Assembly (NCBI GenBank): GCA_027487015.1
Contig: JAIYEK010000231.1
Location: 1 to 43,331, forward strand
Length of the DNA stretch: 43,331 nt
Reading direction: 5' to 3'
Source: Erythrobacteraceae bacterium
GTDB taxonomy: Bacteria; Pseudomonadota; Alphaproteobacteria; Sphingomonadales; Sphingomonadaceae
This document shows, one piece after another, positions 6,767 through 17,854 of this stretch (position 1 is the first letter of the stretch; each line of letters starts with the position of its first letter). Below the pieces are notes generated by a model, which was not told the origin of the DNA, did no database searches, and was given only the letters and a program-made list of their open reading frames with translations. The translations under genes and the position numbers were made by a program.

Positions 6767-9445
6767 ATGAGAACCAAGCCAAGATCAGGTTGCCGATTGG
6801 TCCGGCCAGGCTCGCAGGAGCAGAAGGCGCTTTGCGCTCGCCCGCGCGGCGACGCCTATTATGCTATCCTTGCGGACCGAGAACACCGCAGGGAAGCATG
6901 GGCCGAGTGCCGGCACATCAAATCGGTCGAGCGCATCCTCCGCGAGCAGCAAGAGGCCCAGCGCGAGCGCGAGAAGGTGCATCGTTCCTTCCGCGTAAAG
7001 CGCCACAAGAATTGGGAAGATGTGACGATAGGCGTGAAGGCGCATGCGGCACGGCTGATACTGCCCACGCGGATGCCCGGTGCTCTCATGCCGCGCTACT
7101 CGAATCCGATCATCGATACGAAGGGCCGCTTGTTCGTATTCCAGCGCATTCGCTATTATTCATCGTTGAAGACCAAGCAGGGACACTGCCGCGATCGGGC
7201 ATCATACGGCATGGATGGCGCACACGTCTTTCCCGGCGGCACCTTGGCCGTGGACAGCAACATGGGGGAGACGCGGGGCGAAATCCTCGAGTGCGTCGAT
7301 TTCGTCGAGCTGGTCAATCGCACCGCTGCCAGGAACGCCAAGACCTTCTTCCACGGCATCATGCAGAGCTGCCACGAGCTTTCACCGGAGCAGCAGTTTG
7401 AGATGGCCAAAGCTTACGCCGAAGAGACCTTCGGAGGTCAGGGGCTGCCCTATCTTGTCTGCCTCCACCCGCCGAGTGCCGAGGGCGACCAGCGCAACTG
7501 GCATGTGCACTTGTTCTTCTCGTTCCGCCCCGTGACGCGCGTCAACGAGGGCGAATGGGAGATTGGTCGTCACCTGCGCACCGACCTCGACGCCCCGACG
7601 CAGTTCAAGCGTCTGCGCGCGCTGTGGGCGGCCGAGTTAAACTTCGCCTGCGAGAAGGCCGGACTCGAAAGACGCTACACCCACCTCAGCTACGCAGCCG
7701 CCGGCGTTGACTGGGTGCCGCAAAAGCATTTGGGTGAGGGCCTCACCGCAAAGGTTCGCCGCGGCGAGCACGTCGCGCTCAACCTTGCCAATCACCGGAT
7801 CGCAGCGCGCAATGCGCTCAAGCGCGCCACCCAGGCGTTCCGCGCTGAGTTGATGTCGCGGGTGTCAAAAACACGCGAGGCGGTCGAAGCTGCTCTGAAC
7901 GCCGCGGTCATGGCGCAGGCCGTGCGATCAGCAATGCCAGCGCAGAGTCCAGATTGGGCTCTCCGCACTGCTGCCGTGGAGCAGGCGCCAATAGCCTCAC
8001 CCAATGGGAACGCCTCCGCGTCGAAGCCCGCCCCTTGGACGATTGGCTCTGCTCTCGTCAGCAAGTTGCAAGAATCGTCCGCACCGCGTCCGAGCCCTAG
8101 GCCCTTCGCTCTGAAAGCCAAGGCGCCGGCAGCTCAACTGCCATCGGCGGCAACATTACCTCCGCGTCCGACACCGTTCGCTTTGCGGGTGACGCTTCCT
8201 TCAACTGCGATTCCTACCGCGCCCGCGCCGTGGCCTTGCCCGCAGCCATTTGTTCTGCCGTCCGTATCGCACTCTTTGCATCCGCCCGCCGCGCCAGCGC
8301 CGCGCCCGCGTTCCAAGCCGTTCACTCTTCTAGCCAAACCACCGGCCCAGCATTTACCCGCAGCGCCCGCACCACGTCCAGCTCCGAAACCATTCAGATT
8401 AAGCGCCGCTATTGCTGCCGCTTTACCATCGGCCGCGCCTCAGATGCACGCCGCGATCAAGGCACGGCTCGGCCTTGGTGCCAATCCAATCGCGCCACCG
8501 AGTAAACAGGCACCGTGGTCTCCCCGCAACTTAAGTGCGCTTAAGTCGCGGCCGGTGGTGACGTTTGGAGCCGCAACACGTGCTCTGACGCAAAGCCAAG
8601 CGGGTCCTGCCGCCTCCTCGTCGTCAGGGAATCCCCCGTCGGTATCGGGGTTCCTTGCGGCGCCAGCACATGCGGCAGGGTCGCGCCCATGGCTTCGCGA
8701 ACCTGCAAGGGCCACACTTCTCAAAGATCTTCAAGAGCGGGCCGTCTACGTCGAGCGAGTCGATACCGGACAGGTTCTGCCGGTTCTTATGGAGCGCGGC
8801 CTGTATCAGTTTTCGCGCGCTGACCTCGCTGACCCCGGCATGCAGGCGCACCTTGCGCATATGTATCAGCGGCAACAGGCGTTCCTTAGTCGGTTCAATC
8901 CGATCGCTGCGAACAGGATCGGGGAATCAGATTTGAATAGGAGCAACAAGGCCATGATCGCCAAGCTCCCCGATGATCTGCAGTCGGAGGCGGAGGCTTG
9001 GGCAAAGACGGCCCTCTGGGACAAAATCATGCGCGATCTGCGTGAACACGGCCTGCGTCGCAGCAGACAATCAGTTGAAGCCTGGCGAACGGCTCTTCGC
9101 ACCTCCGATAGGCGCCGGTTCGAACTTGCCGCCAATGCGTCGGACCAGAACCGCCTGTGGCCCATCGAGGAATATGATCAGGTGAGCCAGGCGCTAGAGC
9201 GGGACGCCAGCGTTCACCGTCAGCGCCTCGGGATCTATCAGGCAGCGCAGAGTGGTGGGGGGAGCAGTGCTCCAGTGTCGGCAGTATCGAGCCGCAACAG
9301 CAATGCGACAGATAAAGGTAGCGCTGCGCCTTCCGGCCCGACCGAGCAGGACGCAACGCTGACAGATCCACGGACAGGGCTGAACCACGATGCGAACCGA
9401 GGCCGCAGTCCACTTCCGCCACCTCAGGATGATAAAGGATTGTGA
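6767..9445 (+). CDS. MobA/MobL-family (MobQ-like) relaxase with Pro/Ala-rich repeat linker
   Basis: 892-aa ORF; MobA/MobL-like segment ending in the HxH metal motif (NWHVHLFFSFRPV), then a long Pro-rich region and a C-terminal domain. Confidence 0.7.
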   Translation: MRTKPRSGCRLVRPGSQEQKALCARPRGDAYYAILADREHRREAWAECRHIKSVERILREQQEAQREREKVHRSFRVKRHKNWEDVTIGVKAHAARLILPTRMPGALMPRYSNPIIDTKGRLFVFQRIRYYSSLKTKQGHCRDRASYGMDGAHVFPGGTLAVDSNMGETRGEILECVDFVELVNRTAARNAKTFFHGIMQSCHELSPEQQFEMAKAYAEETFGGQGLPYLVCLHPPSAEGDQRNWHVHLFFSFRPVTRVNEGEWEIGRHLRTDLDAPTQFKRLRALWAAELNFACEKAGLERRYTHLSYAAAGVDWVPQKHLGEGLTAKVRRGEHVALNLANHRIAARNALKRATQAFRAELMSRVSKTREAVEAALNAAVMAQAVRSAMPAQSPDWALRTAAVEQAPIASPNGNASASKPAPWTIGSALVSKLQESSAPRPSPRPFALKAKAPAAQLPSAATLPPRPTPFALRVTLPSTAIPTAPAPWPCPQPFVLPSVSHSLHPPAAPAPRPRSKPFTLLAKPPAQHLPAAPAPRPAPKPFRLSAAIAAALPSAAPQMHAAIKARLGLGANPIAPPSKQAPWSPRNLSALKSRPVVTFGAATRALTQSQAGPAASSSSGNPPSVSGFLAAPAHAAGSRPWLREPARATLLKDLQERAVYVERVDTGQVLPVLMERGLYQFSRADLADPGMQAHLAHMYQRQQAFLSRFNPIAANRIGESDLNRSNKAMIAKLPDDLQSEAEAWAKTALWDKIMRDLREHGLRRSRQSVEAWRTALRTSDRRRFELAANASDQNRLWPIEEYDQVSQALERDASVHRQRLGIYQAAQSGGGSSAPVSAVSSRNSNATDKGSAAPSGPTEQDATLTDPRTGLNHDANRGRSPLPPPQDDKGL

Positions 9446-9638
9446 CGTGTTAATGAAGCAAGCGGCTATGGGCCGGGGCGGCTCCCGACCCAGACCCAGT
9501 CATTCCCAAGCATCAATGGCAAAGCTTGCTTCCGCTGAAAACCGCCATGCAGCTTTCGGGATCGCCCATTGGCCACGCTCATGGCTGGAGCTGGGTGGAA
9601 AGTCGAATGGCAGCATCGGGACAACCTGCCGGGCAAGG

Positions 9639-10967
9639 TCAAAACGCGATGTGCACACCAAAGCCCGGGCGCGGGGCAATGGTGGCTCTGCCAGAATGGG
9701 CGGCCACGATTGCCGCAACCATGGCCAGCCCCAGACCATGGCCAGGCGTGGATCGGCTGCGGTCGACCCGTGCAAACCGATTGAAGAGGTCTGGCGCCTC
9801 ATTCTCGCTCACTCCCGGACCATCATCAGTGACGGCGAGGCAGATGCCGTTATGAGTGCTTTCGCAGGTGATGTGGACGGTCGTTCCCTGCGGCGTGTGC
9901 TGCGCGGCATTGTCGAGCAGGTTCGTGAGCATCTGTTGCAGCAGCCTGCGATCGCCGGGCAAAGTCAGGCCGGGCGCAATGCTGGTTACAAGCTGGTGGC
10001 CGCTGCTCTCCATTGAGGGTCGGAACGTCTCCGCCACATCGGCCACCACCGCGCTGAGATCCACCGTCTGGAAGTGCGCGCGGGCGGCCATGCCTTCGAC
10101 TTCGGCAATCCGCAGCAGGGCGGAAAAGACCTCCAGCAGTTCACCAGCTTCGCTTGCTGCCGCTTCGATTGCCTCGCGTTGCAGCTCGGGGTTGAGCTCG
10201 CGCAGGGCCTCGTCGAGCCGGTTTTGCAGCCGCGTGAGCGGCGTGCGCAGGTCGTGGGCAACATCGCTGGAAACCTGTCGCAGGTTCTCCATCAGCCCGG
10301 TAATGCGGTCGAGCATCCGGTTAAGCGTCGTGGCCACACCGTCAAACTCGTCGCCGCTTCCGGTCAGTGGCACGCGCCGCGAGAGATCGCCGGCAATGAT
10401 CGCAGCAGCCGTGTGATCGATGCGGGCAAGCCGCCGCTGCGTGACGATGCCCACCAGCCAAGCGGCACCGATGCCGAGCAACAGCATCGCTCCGAATGCG
10501 CCGAGGAACAGGAGTATGAAACGCCTGTCCATTTCGTCGATTGCGGCACGATCGGCCGCGACCAGCAACCGGTAGTCCCCGGGCAGGACCGTGGTCAGCG
10601 ATTGCGCGATCCGCTCCTCGCCACCCGCCTTATAGGGCAATAGTTCGACATAGCCGGGCTTTGGCGGGACAGTCGTATCGAGCGATCCTGCTACGGGTCT
10701 GTTTTGGGCATCGACGAGCCGATAGCCGAGGCTTGCCGTGCTGCTTGCCGCCTCGCGCCGACGGATAGCGGCAGCCACGCCCTCATGCCCGTCCTGCCCT
10801 TCATCGATTAGCGCCTGCGTCTCGATGGCGATGCGGTGATCGAGTTGCAATTCAAGTGCCTCATGGGTCGTTTCGAATGCGACCGCGCCGATCACCAGCG
10901 TTGCGAGCGCAAAGCCCACAGCGACAGCAGCCACCAGACCGAACGTGCCGCGCCACCAGCGCTTCAT
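9639..10967 (-). CDS. Two-component sensor histidine kinase (CusS/CopS-like)
   Basis: Start MKRWWRGTFGLVAAVAVGF at 10967 (4-nt overlap with RR stop); HAMP region, H-box SSDVAHDLRTPLTRLQ, N-box LLDNAAQHTPQGT, G-box GPGV/GHGLGLAMV. Confidence 0.93.
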   Translation of the reverse strand: MKRWWRGTFGLVAAVAVGFALATLVIGAVAFETTHEALELQLDHRIAIETQALIDEGQDGHEGVAAAIRRREAASSTASLGYRLVDAQNRPVAGSLDTTVPPKPGYVELLPYKAGGEERIAQSLTTVLPGDYRLLVAADRAAIDEMDRRFILLFLGAFGAMLLLGIGAAWLVGIVTQRRLARIDHTAAAIIAGDLSRRVPLTGSGDEFDGVATTLNRMLDRITGLMENLRQVSSDVAHDLRTPLTRLQNRLDEALRELNPELQREAIEAAASEAGELLEVFSALLRIAEVEGMAARAHFQTVDLSAVVADVAETFRPSMESSGHQLVTSIAPGLTLPGDRRLLQQMLTNLLDNAAQHTPQGTTVHITCESTHNGICLAVTDDGPGVSENEAPDLFNRFARVDRSRSTPGHGLGLAMVAAIVAAHSGRATIAPRPGFGVHIAF

Positions 10968-11641
10968 CCGCCGTCCCTGATGAGATAGCCCGCGCCGCGC
11001 ACGGTCTCGATCGGGTCGCTGTCGAACCCGGCGTTGAGTTTGGAGCGCAACCGGCTGAGGTGAGTCTCGACGATATTGGTCTTGGGGTCGAAGTCGAAAT
11101 CCCACACCCGTTCGAGTAGCATGGTGCGGGTCATGATGCGGCCGGGGTTGCGCATCAATTCGGTCAGAAGCGTGAACTCGCGGGGCTGGAGCGCAATCTT
11201 GCGGCCTGCGCGCGTGACGGTGCGGCGGTGCAGATCGAGCACAATGTCGCCTGCCGTCAGCCGCGCAGGCTCTGCTGCCGTCGAAGGCCGACGCCCCAGC
11301 GCTTGGAGACGGGCCGCCAGCTCGGTAAAGGCAAAGGGCTTCACCAGATAGTCATCCGCCCCGCCTTCGAGCCCTTCGACCCGGTCGCCAATCCCGCTGA
11401 CGGCGGTGAGCATCAGCACCGGGGTCATGTTTCCGGCAGCGCGCAGAGCCTTGACGAGAGCGAGGCCATCCAGCCCCGGCAGCATCCGGTCGACCACCAC
11501 GGCATCGAAGCCGCCTTCGGTTGCGTGATACAGGCCATCCCGCCCATCGCCGCTGGCCACCACCTGATGGCCCAGTTCGGCAAGGCCGCGGGCGATGAAC
11601 TGGTTGGTATCGGCATCGTCCTCGACGATCAGGATTCTCAT
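10964..11641 (-). CDS. OmpR/PhoB-family response regulator
   Basis: MRILIVEDDADTNQFIARGLAELGHQV...VDRMLPGLDGLALVKALR...; C-terminal winged helix RIMTRTMLLERVWDFDFDPKTNIVETHLSRLRSKL. Confidence 0.95.
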   Translation of the reverse strand: MRILIVEDDADTNQFIARGLAELGHQVVASGDGRDGLYHATEGGFDAVVVDRMLPGLDGLALVKALRAAGNMTPVLMLTAVSGIGDRVEGLEGGADDYLVKPFAFTELAARLQALGRRPSTAAEPARLTAGDIVLDLHRRTVTRAGRKIALQPREFTLLTELMRNPGRIMTRTMLLERVWDFDFDPKTNIVETHLSRLRSKLNAGFDSDPIETVRGAGYLIRDGG

Positions 11642-11645
11642 GCGA

Positions 11646-13025
11646 TCATTCTAGCGGCTTGGCACCGCTGCACCAGCCACCGCCAAGCGCGCGGAACAGC
11701 GCCACCTGCGCCTGCGCAACGGCGAGTTCGGACTGTGCGAGCGACAGTTCGGCTTGTGCCAGCGTCCGGTCGGCATCGATCCGTAGCAGCGGTGCCGCAT
11801 CGCCGAGCCGGACGCGCGCCTCGGCGCGGCGGGCATAGAGGCGTCCTTCGTCGCGCGCCTCGGTCAGCGCCCGGTTCCGGCGCACTTCGCCATCATAGGC
11901 CGCAAGCGCTGTCTCGACATCACGCAGCGCCCGGAGAACCACGACATCCCACCCGGCCAGCGCGGCCCGCTCGGCCGCCTCAGCCTGTTCGATCCGGGCG
12001 CGGGCCGGGGCCTGATTGGGGAAGGCCCAGCTCACCAGCGGTGAACCCGTTGCAACCAGCCCACCGCTCAGCAGGCCGAGTGCGCCGCCAAGGTTTATGC
12101 GGGGGTAGAGATCGGCACGCGCCACGCCGATCCGCGCCGTGGCGGCAGCGAGGCGGCGCTCGGCCTCACGGATGTCAGGGCGGCGCAGCAGCAGCGCGGT
12201 TCCATCACCGACGGGAGCCGCAGTGCGCAGTTTCGGCGGCGCGGTGCAAGTCACGGGATTGCTGCGGGCCTCTGCTGCCGGGCGTCCTGCGAGCGTGGCG
12301 AGGCGGTAGCGCGCATTGGCCTGCGCTGCTTCCAGCGGTGCAATGGCCGCCTTGGTCGCGGCGACAAGGTTGGCAGCCTGCGAGACTTCCAGCGGGGAGA
12401 CCTCGCCTGCCGCCAGCTGTCTACGGGTGATTGTCAGCGCGCGGTCCTGAAGCGCGACCTGTTCTTGCACGACGGCAAGGCTGCGGGTTGCTCCGCACAG
12501 ATCGACATAGGCCAGAACCGTATCCGCGACGACCGCGACCTTGACTGCATCGAGCGCAGCGGCCTGCGCTTCCGCATCGGCGCGGGCAGCGAGCGCACCT
12601 GAGCGAAGCCGACCGAACACGTCCGCATCCCAGCTTGCGGTTACCCCCAGATCGTAGTCGGTCGTCGGCACATTGCCCGAGGCGCTGGGCTGATTGGCGG
12701 GATTGTCGATGCCGAGGCTGCTCTCGATCGTGGTCTGGGGCAACCGGGCGGCTTGCGCCTGACGGAGCGCCGCACGCGCGCCATCGAGATTGGCATAGGC
12801 CACTCTGAGATCGGCATTGGCTGCAAAGCTGGCTTCGACCAAGCGGTCAAGCACAGGATCATCATAGAGCCGCCACCAATCATCGGGCACCGGCTCGATC
12901 GAAGCGACCGGCAGGCTCGCGAACGGTCCGGCTGCAATCGCGGGGTCGATCTTGGTTGCCGCAGGCGGGGACGTGGTCGCGCAAGCGGTCACCATCAGGG
13001 CAGCGAGGGGGACAAAGCGCTTCAT
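11646..13025 (-). CDS. RND efflux outer-membrane lipoprotein (NodT family)
   Basis: Start [21 protein letters not shown] at 13025 (lipobox); [47 protein letters not shown] typical of OEP proteins. Confidence 0.92.
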   Translation of the reverse strand: MKRFVPLAALMVTACATTSPPAATKIDPAIAAGPFASLPVASIEPVPDDWWRLYDDPVLDRLVEASFAANADLRVAYANLDGARAALRQAQAARLPQTTIESSLGIDNPANQPSASGNVPTTDYDLGVTASWDADVFGRLRSGALAARADAEAQAAALDAVKVAVVADTVLAYVDLCGATRSLAVVQEQVALQDRALTITRRQLAAGEVSPLEVSQAANLVAATKAAIAPLEAAQANARYRLATLAGRPAAEARSNPVTCTAPPKLRTAAPVGDGTALLLRRPDIREAERRLAAATARIGVARADLYPRINLGGALGLLSGGLVATGSPLVSWAFPNQAPARARIEQAEAAERAALAGWDVVVLRALRDVETALAAYDGEVRRNRALTEARDEGRLYARRAEARVRLGDAAPLLRIDADRTLAQAELSLAQSELAVAQAQVALFRALGGGWCSGAKPLE

Positions 13026-16000
13026 GCCACCGCCTCTGCCAGTTCGGGCTCGGGTGCCGGCTGTTCCTTGCCGAAGCGGGCATAGAGCGCGGGCATCAGG
13101 AACAGGTTGAGCGCAGTCGACGAGATTAGGCCGCCGAGGATGACGATCGCCATGGGATGCTCGATCTCGTGACCCGGCTTGTCGCCCGCGATCACCAGCG
13201 GCACCAGCGCAAGTCCTGCGCACATTGCGGTCATTAAGATTGGCACCAGACGTTCCTGCGCGCCGCGCAGGATCAGGGCCGGGCCGAACTCCTCGCCCTC
13301 GAACCGGCGCAGGTGATCATAGTGCGAGAGCAGCATGATCCCGTTGCGCGCCGAAATCCCGATCACCGTCACAAAGCCGACCAGCGATCCCAGCGACAGA
13401 ACCCCGCCGGTGAGCGCAACCCCGATCACCCCGCCGACCAGCGCGAAGGGCAGGCTGAGGCCCACCAGCGCGGTGATCCGGGCCGAACGAAACTCCAGCC
13501 AGACGAGCAGCAGGATGCCGAAAAGGCAGACCAGGCCCACCGTCCACAGCCGCGACCGCGATTCCTTGAGCGCTGCATATTCGCCGAGAATCTCGGGATG
13601 GTAGCCGGTGGCGAAGGGCACTTCGCTCACCGCCGCCTCAACCCCGCGCGCTACGGCTCCGAGATCGGCATCACTCGCGATATTGAGCGTGACATCGAGA
13701 CGGCGCTGGCCATCCTCGCGCTTGATTTCGTTGGGCGCGGGCACGATCACCACATCGGCGACGTCGCGCAGGCGCACCGGCGCGCCGACCGGGGTCTGGA
13801 TCATCAGATCGGCGAGCGCGTGCTGGTCGCCGCGAATGGCTGGCTCGCCCCACAAGGCGACATCGAAAGCCTTCTGGTCGCGGTAGATCTCGCCCAGCTT
13901 CTCGCCCGCCACGAGGGTCTGTGCCTGCCGCCGCACCTCGCCCGGCGTCAGGCCCAACGTGACCAGATCGGCCGCGCGCGGGCGGATCTGGATCTGCGGC
14001 ACCAGCACCTGCTGTTCGACCTTGAGGTCGGTTACACCGGGGATGCTGGCGACCTTGCCGCGCACCCGCTCGGCTGCGGCCCGCAGCTCGTCCTGATCGG
14101 GGCCGTAGATCCGCACCACCACGGTCGCGCCTGCGCCCGAGAGCACCTCCTTGATGCGCTCGCGCAGATAGGTGAGCACGTCGCGGTAGAGGCCGGGATA
14201 GCCGTCAACCACTTCCTTGATCCGGGCAACGCTGGCGTCGTAGTCGGCCCCATCGTCAAGGCTGATCCACAGTTCGGTGAAGTTCGGGCCGACCACCTCG
14301 TCAGCTGCCTCGGCACGCCCGATATGCGCACCGAAGTTGCGCACGCCGGGGATGGCCCGCAGCTCCTTCGAGGCGCGGATGGTGATGCGGTCCATCGCCT
14401 CGATACCGATGCCCGGCTTCTCGACGAAGTGCATAAGGAAGTCGGTCTCGCGGAAATCAGGTAGGAACTGGTCCTTGAATCCGAGGTAGCCTACGCCGGA
14501 AAGCAGCAAGCCGCCCGCGACGATGCCCATGGCAAGCCGTGGCCGTTCGATCAGCCGGGGCAGGACGCCAAGATAGCGCCGCTTGAGCGAGGCGACAAAG
14601 CGTGTGTCGCGATGCTCCTTCATCGGCGCATTGGGGAGCAGCATCAGGCACATCGCAGGCGTCACCACCAGCGCGACCAGCAGCGAGGCGGCAATTGCCA
14701 GCACATAGGCAATTGCCAGTGGCCGGAAGAATGTTCCTGCCACCCCGCCGAGGAAGAAGATCGGCAAGAATACCAGCATCACGATCAGCGAGGCAAAGAC
14801 AACCGCCGTGCGCACTTCGAGCGAGGCCGAGAGCACCACGGCAAAGGCCGAGCGCGGATTGCCCGCCTCCCGGTTCAGGCGGAGACGGCGGGCGATGTTC
14901 TCGACATCGATGATCGCATCATCGACCACCTCGCCAAGCGCGATCACCAGTCCGGCGATCACCATTGTGTTGATCGTCGCCCCGCTCCAAAGCAGCACCA
15001 GTCCTGCGGCCAACAGGGACAGCGGGATCGCCACAAGGCTGATCGTCGCCTGCCGCCAGTCACGTGTGAAGGCGAACAGCACGATCGCCACCAGCAGGCA
15101 GCCGATCATCAGCGCGCGGGTCAGGTTGTCGATCGACTTCTCGATGAAGGTTGCAGGGCGGAAGATCGTGGTGTCGATCTTGACGTCCTTGAGGCCGGGC
15201 CGCAGCTCTTCGACCGCTGCCTCGACGTCGCGGGTCAGCTGGAGCGTGTTGCCGGTCGGCTGCTTCTCGACGATCAGCATGATACCCGGGCCGTCGTCGA
15301 TGATCGCATTGCCGATGGGGGCGGCAAAGCCATCGGTCACCCGCGCGACATCCCCCACCCGCACCGGCGCATCGCCTGCGATCTTGATGACCGTGCGGGA
15401 AAGATCCTCGGCGGTCTGGATCGCGCCCGCCTGCTGCACCGGAAGCCGCTGGTTGGGCGTATCGACAAAGCCGCCGCCGCCGACCAGCACCGCATCCCCG
15501 GTCGCCGCGCGTAGTTCGGCCAGCGTGACGCCCGAGGCTTGCAGCCGATCGGGATCGGCCAGAACCTGCAACTGCCGGTCGCGGTAGCCCCACACGGCGA
15601 CATTGGCGACACCCGGCACTGACATCAGCTTGGGCCGGATCGTCCAGCGAACCAGCTCGGACAGCTGCATCTGATCGAGCTTCTTCGAGGAGATGCCGAT
15701 CTTCATTGCCCGACTCGTGGACGACAGCGGCGGCAGCATCACAGGCGGGCGGGCAGCGGCAGGCAGTCGCGCCTGCACCTGCGCCACCCGCTCCTGCACC
15801 AGCTGGCGGGCGCGGATGACATCAGTGCCGCGTTCGAACAGGATCGTCACCGAAGACAGCCCCAGCACCGACTTCGATCGCAGGGTTGCGAGATCGGGCA
15901 CGCCATTGACAGCGGTCTCGATCGGCACCGTGATCAGGCTTTCGACCTCCTCGGTCGACAGGCCCGGCGCTTCGGTCTGTATCTCGACGATAGGCGGAGC

Positions 16001-16126
16001 GAACTCGGGGAACACATCCAGCGGCACATCGGCAGAGGCGCGCAGGCCGAGCACGACAAGCAGCGCCGCCATCGCAAGCACCAGCACGCGCTGCTTGAGC
16101 GCCGAGCGAACCAGCCAGGCCAGCAT
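13022..16126 (-). CDS. Heavy-metal RND efflux pump (CusA/CzcA family)
   Basis: Start [30 protein letters not shown] at 16126; [49 protein letters not shown]. Confidence 0.95.
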   Translation of the reverse strand: MLAWLVRSALKQRVLVLAMAALLVVLGLRASADVPLDVFPEFAPPIVEIQTEAPGLSTEEVESLITVPIETAVNGVPDLATLRSKSVLGLSSVTILFERGTDVIRARQLVQERVAQVQARLPAAARPPVMLPPLSSTSRAMKIGISSKKLDQMQLSELVRWTIRPKLMSVPGVANVAVWGYRDRQLQVLADPDRLQASGVTLAELRAATGDAVLVGGGGFVDTPNQRLPVQQAGAIQTAEDLSRTVIKIAGDAPVRVGDVARVTDGFAAPIGNAIIDDGPGIMLIVEKQPTGNTLQLTRDVEAAVEELRPGLKDVKIDTTIFRPATFIEKSIDNLTRALMIGCLLVAIVLFAFTRDWRQATISLVAIPLSLLAAGLVLLWSGATINTMVIAGLVIALGEVVDDAIIDVENIARRLRLNREAGNPRSAFAVVLSASLEVRTAVVFASLIVMLVFLPIFFLGGVAGTFFRPLAIAYVLAIAASLLVALVVTPAMCLMLLPNAPMKEHRDTRFVASLKRRYLGVLPRLIERPRLAMGIVAGGLLLSGVGYLGFKDQFLPDFRETDFLMHFVEKPGIGIEAMDRITIRASKELRAIPGVRNFGAHIGRAEAADEVVGPNFTELWISLDDGADYDASVARIKEVVDGYPGLYRDVLTYLRERIKEVLSGAGATVVVRIYGPDQDELRAAAERVRGKVASIPGVTDLKVEQQVLVPQIQIRPRAADLVTLGLTPGEVRRQAQTLVAGEKLGEIYRDQKAFDVALWGEPAIRGDQHALADLMIQTPVGAPVRLRDVADVVIVPAPNEIKREDGQRRLDVTLNIASDADLGAVARGVEAAVSEVPFATGYHPEILGEYAALKESRSRLWTVGLVCLFGILLLVWLEFRSARITALVGLSLPFALVGGVIGVALTGGVLSLGSLVGFVTVIGISARNGIMLLSHYDHLRRFEGEEFGPALILRGAQERLVPILMTAMCAGLALVPLVIAGDKPGHEIEHPMAIVILGGLISSTALNLFLMPALYARFGKEQPAPEPELAEAVA

Positions 16127-17115
16127 CAGTGTGCGACCCCGAACTCGGTGCCGAACAGCTCGGCAGCGCCTGCCGTGACCACCAGCGTTCCGGGACGCAG
16201 GCCCCGCGACAGGATCGCGCGGCCACCTTCCGTTGCTGCCACCTCGATCCGCTGGCGCACATAGTTGTCGGCCTCGGTCTTGGCATAGACCCATTCGCCG
16301 CCGTAGATGTCCCGCAGGATCGCGGAGGTTGGCACCGACAGTCCTTCGCTCTGCCCGCTAGCAAGCGGCAGCGCGACGCTGACCCGCTGGCCGACACGGT
16401 AGGCCCGATCACGATTGTCGAGCGCGAAATAGAGATCGACGGTGCCGGCCACCGCATTGGCCGATGGCGGCGCATCGACGGGCCGCGCCGATCGTTTCGC
16501 GCCATCCTGTCCAAGCGGCGAGACCAGCGCCGACTGACCTTGTGGCAGCCCGGCAAGATCGCTCCCGAACACTGGCACCCGCACCCAGACGTAGCGTTGG
16601 TTGCCAAGGCTCGCCACCGCTGGCCCGAGCAGGCGGCGCTGGGCCGCAGCCGCATCGGCAGCAGCCTTGGCCGCACCGAGTGCTGCCGTCGCCTCATCCC
16701 GCGCACGGATGCTTCCCGCTTCCTCATCAACCAACGCCGAGGCGCGATCATAGGCGACGCGCGCCAAAGCAAGCTGCGCCCGTGCCCGCGCAAGTTCGCC
16801 ATCAGCGCCGACCTGCTGCACGCCAAGCTGTTGCAGATTGCTGGCGGAGTTGATCGGCGCGGCGCCGACCCCCGCCGGGACGACAATCTCACCGCTTGTC
16901 ATGCGCATGGCCGATGCGGTGCCCGTCCCGATCCGCTCGGTCACAATCCCGAGCCGCTTTTGCGCTTCCGGCGTAAGCTTCAGGCGGACAAGCTCGGTCT
17001 CGTGGGCGATTGCCTCGCTGTGGACCGGGGCCTTGGCAGGCGCAGCGGGTTCACCTCCGCAGGCGGTCAGGAGGATGGCAGGGCCGAAAGCGGCAAGGGC
17101 TAAGCGATTTGGCAT
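16126..17115 (-). CDS. RND efflux periplasmic adaptor (membrane fusion protein)
   Basis: Lipoprotein N-terminus [21 protein letters not shown]; hairpin and barrel-like region; stop overlaps CzcA-like start. Confidence 0.9.
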   Translation of the reverse strand: MPNRLALAAFGPAILLTACGGEPAAPAKAPVHSEAIAHETELVRLKLTPEAQKRLGIVTERIGTGTASAMRMTSGEIVVPAGVGAAPINSASNLQQLGVQQVGADGELARARAQLALARVAYDRASALVDEEAGSIRARDEATAALGAAKAAADAAAAQRRLLGPAVASLGNQRYVWVRVPVFGSDLAGLPQGQSALVSPLGQDGAKRSARPVDAPPSANAVAGTVDLYFALDNRDRAYRVGQRVSVALPLASGQSEGLSVPTSAILRDIYGGEWVYAKTEADNYVRQRIEVAATEGGRAILSRGLRPGTLVVTAGAAELFGTEFGVAH

Positions 17116-17135
17116 TCCTGCCGCATAGAGCGCTC

Positions 17136-17179
17136 ACATTGGGGCAATGTTGGCAAAGCTATACAATATCCCAATGTTG
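17136..17179. promoter_or_regulatory. Putative response-regulator binding region upstream of the efflux operon
   Basis: ACATTG-GGG-CAATGT inverted repeat 17136-17150 and a further CCCAATGTTG at 17170-17179; minus strand shows CAACATTG twice at 27-nt spacing flanking TATTGTATAG. Confidence 0.5.
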
Positions 17180-17599
17180 CAGCGCGATCTGCTGCCATCA
17201 TCGAGTTGCTGCAGTTAGGGCGGCTATGAGGTCGGTTTGTGAATTTCCGCTTCCGGGGGGAAACATATTGAAGCTGCCCAGCAGGTATCGGGATCGCGCG
17301 TCGGCCTGGCTCATAGCCGGGAACCCGTCCGCCCCCATTAGAGGACAGCATCGCGTCAGCCTGCCGCCATCAAGGTATCGATCCAGCGCTGTTGATGGAA
17401 CGCCACCGGGTCGCCCAATGCTACCTCGATTTCAGGCGCCGCGGTGCGCAAAAGGTGACGCAACAGAGACTTGGCATAGGGTCACCCATAGAAGCGGTCG
17501 CACTTTCTTCATCATCAATGCCTAAACCGGTAGAACGGTGGGTGGCACAGTTAAAGAAAAACAGCTGGCCCTCGAGCCAAGCAAGATGGAGTTTGAAGC

Positions 17600-17851
17600 G
17601 TGTCCATGATAAGCGACCAATGGGTGGACTTCGAACGTCCCGCAAGGCGCGGCGCAAGGGGCTGGAATAAGGACTTCGCCGATGGCGTCTCGATCTTCCT
17701 GCGCCTCGATGATGCGGCGCGCTGCAGTCTCACTTCCGACCTCATCCGTGCATGGCAGTTCGAGCTTCCACTGAACCGGGCGATGGCCAGCGGCGCACTA
17801 CGGCAGGCCTGGGAAAGCGAACCATACATGGGTGGGATCCGATGCGGGTAG
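17600..17851 (+). CDS. 83-aa hypothetical protein, upstream partner or split N-terminus of the next ORF
   Basis: ORF MSMISDQWVDFERPARRGARGWNKDFADGVSIFLRLDDAARCSLTSDLIRAWQFELPLNRAMASGALRQAWESEPYMGGIRCG; 3 nt before next start. Confidence 0.5.
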   Translation: MSMISDQWVDFERPARRGARGWNKDFADGVSIFLRLDDAARCSLTSDLIRAWQFELPLNRAMASGALRQAWESEPYMGGIRCG

Positions 17852-17854
17852 TTC

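Noticed and set aside
11228-12430. 400-aa plus-strand ORF
   Set aside because: Antisense to the response regulator and NodT-like genes; Arg/Pro-rich, no recognizable domain.
13313-15514. 383-aa and 300-aa plus-strand ORFs
   Set aside because: Antisense to the CzcA-like pump gene; low-complexity translation typical of shadow ORFs.
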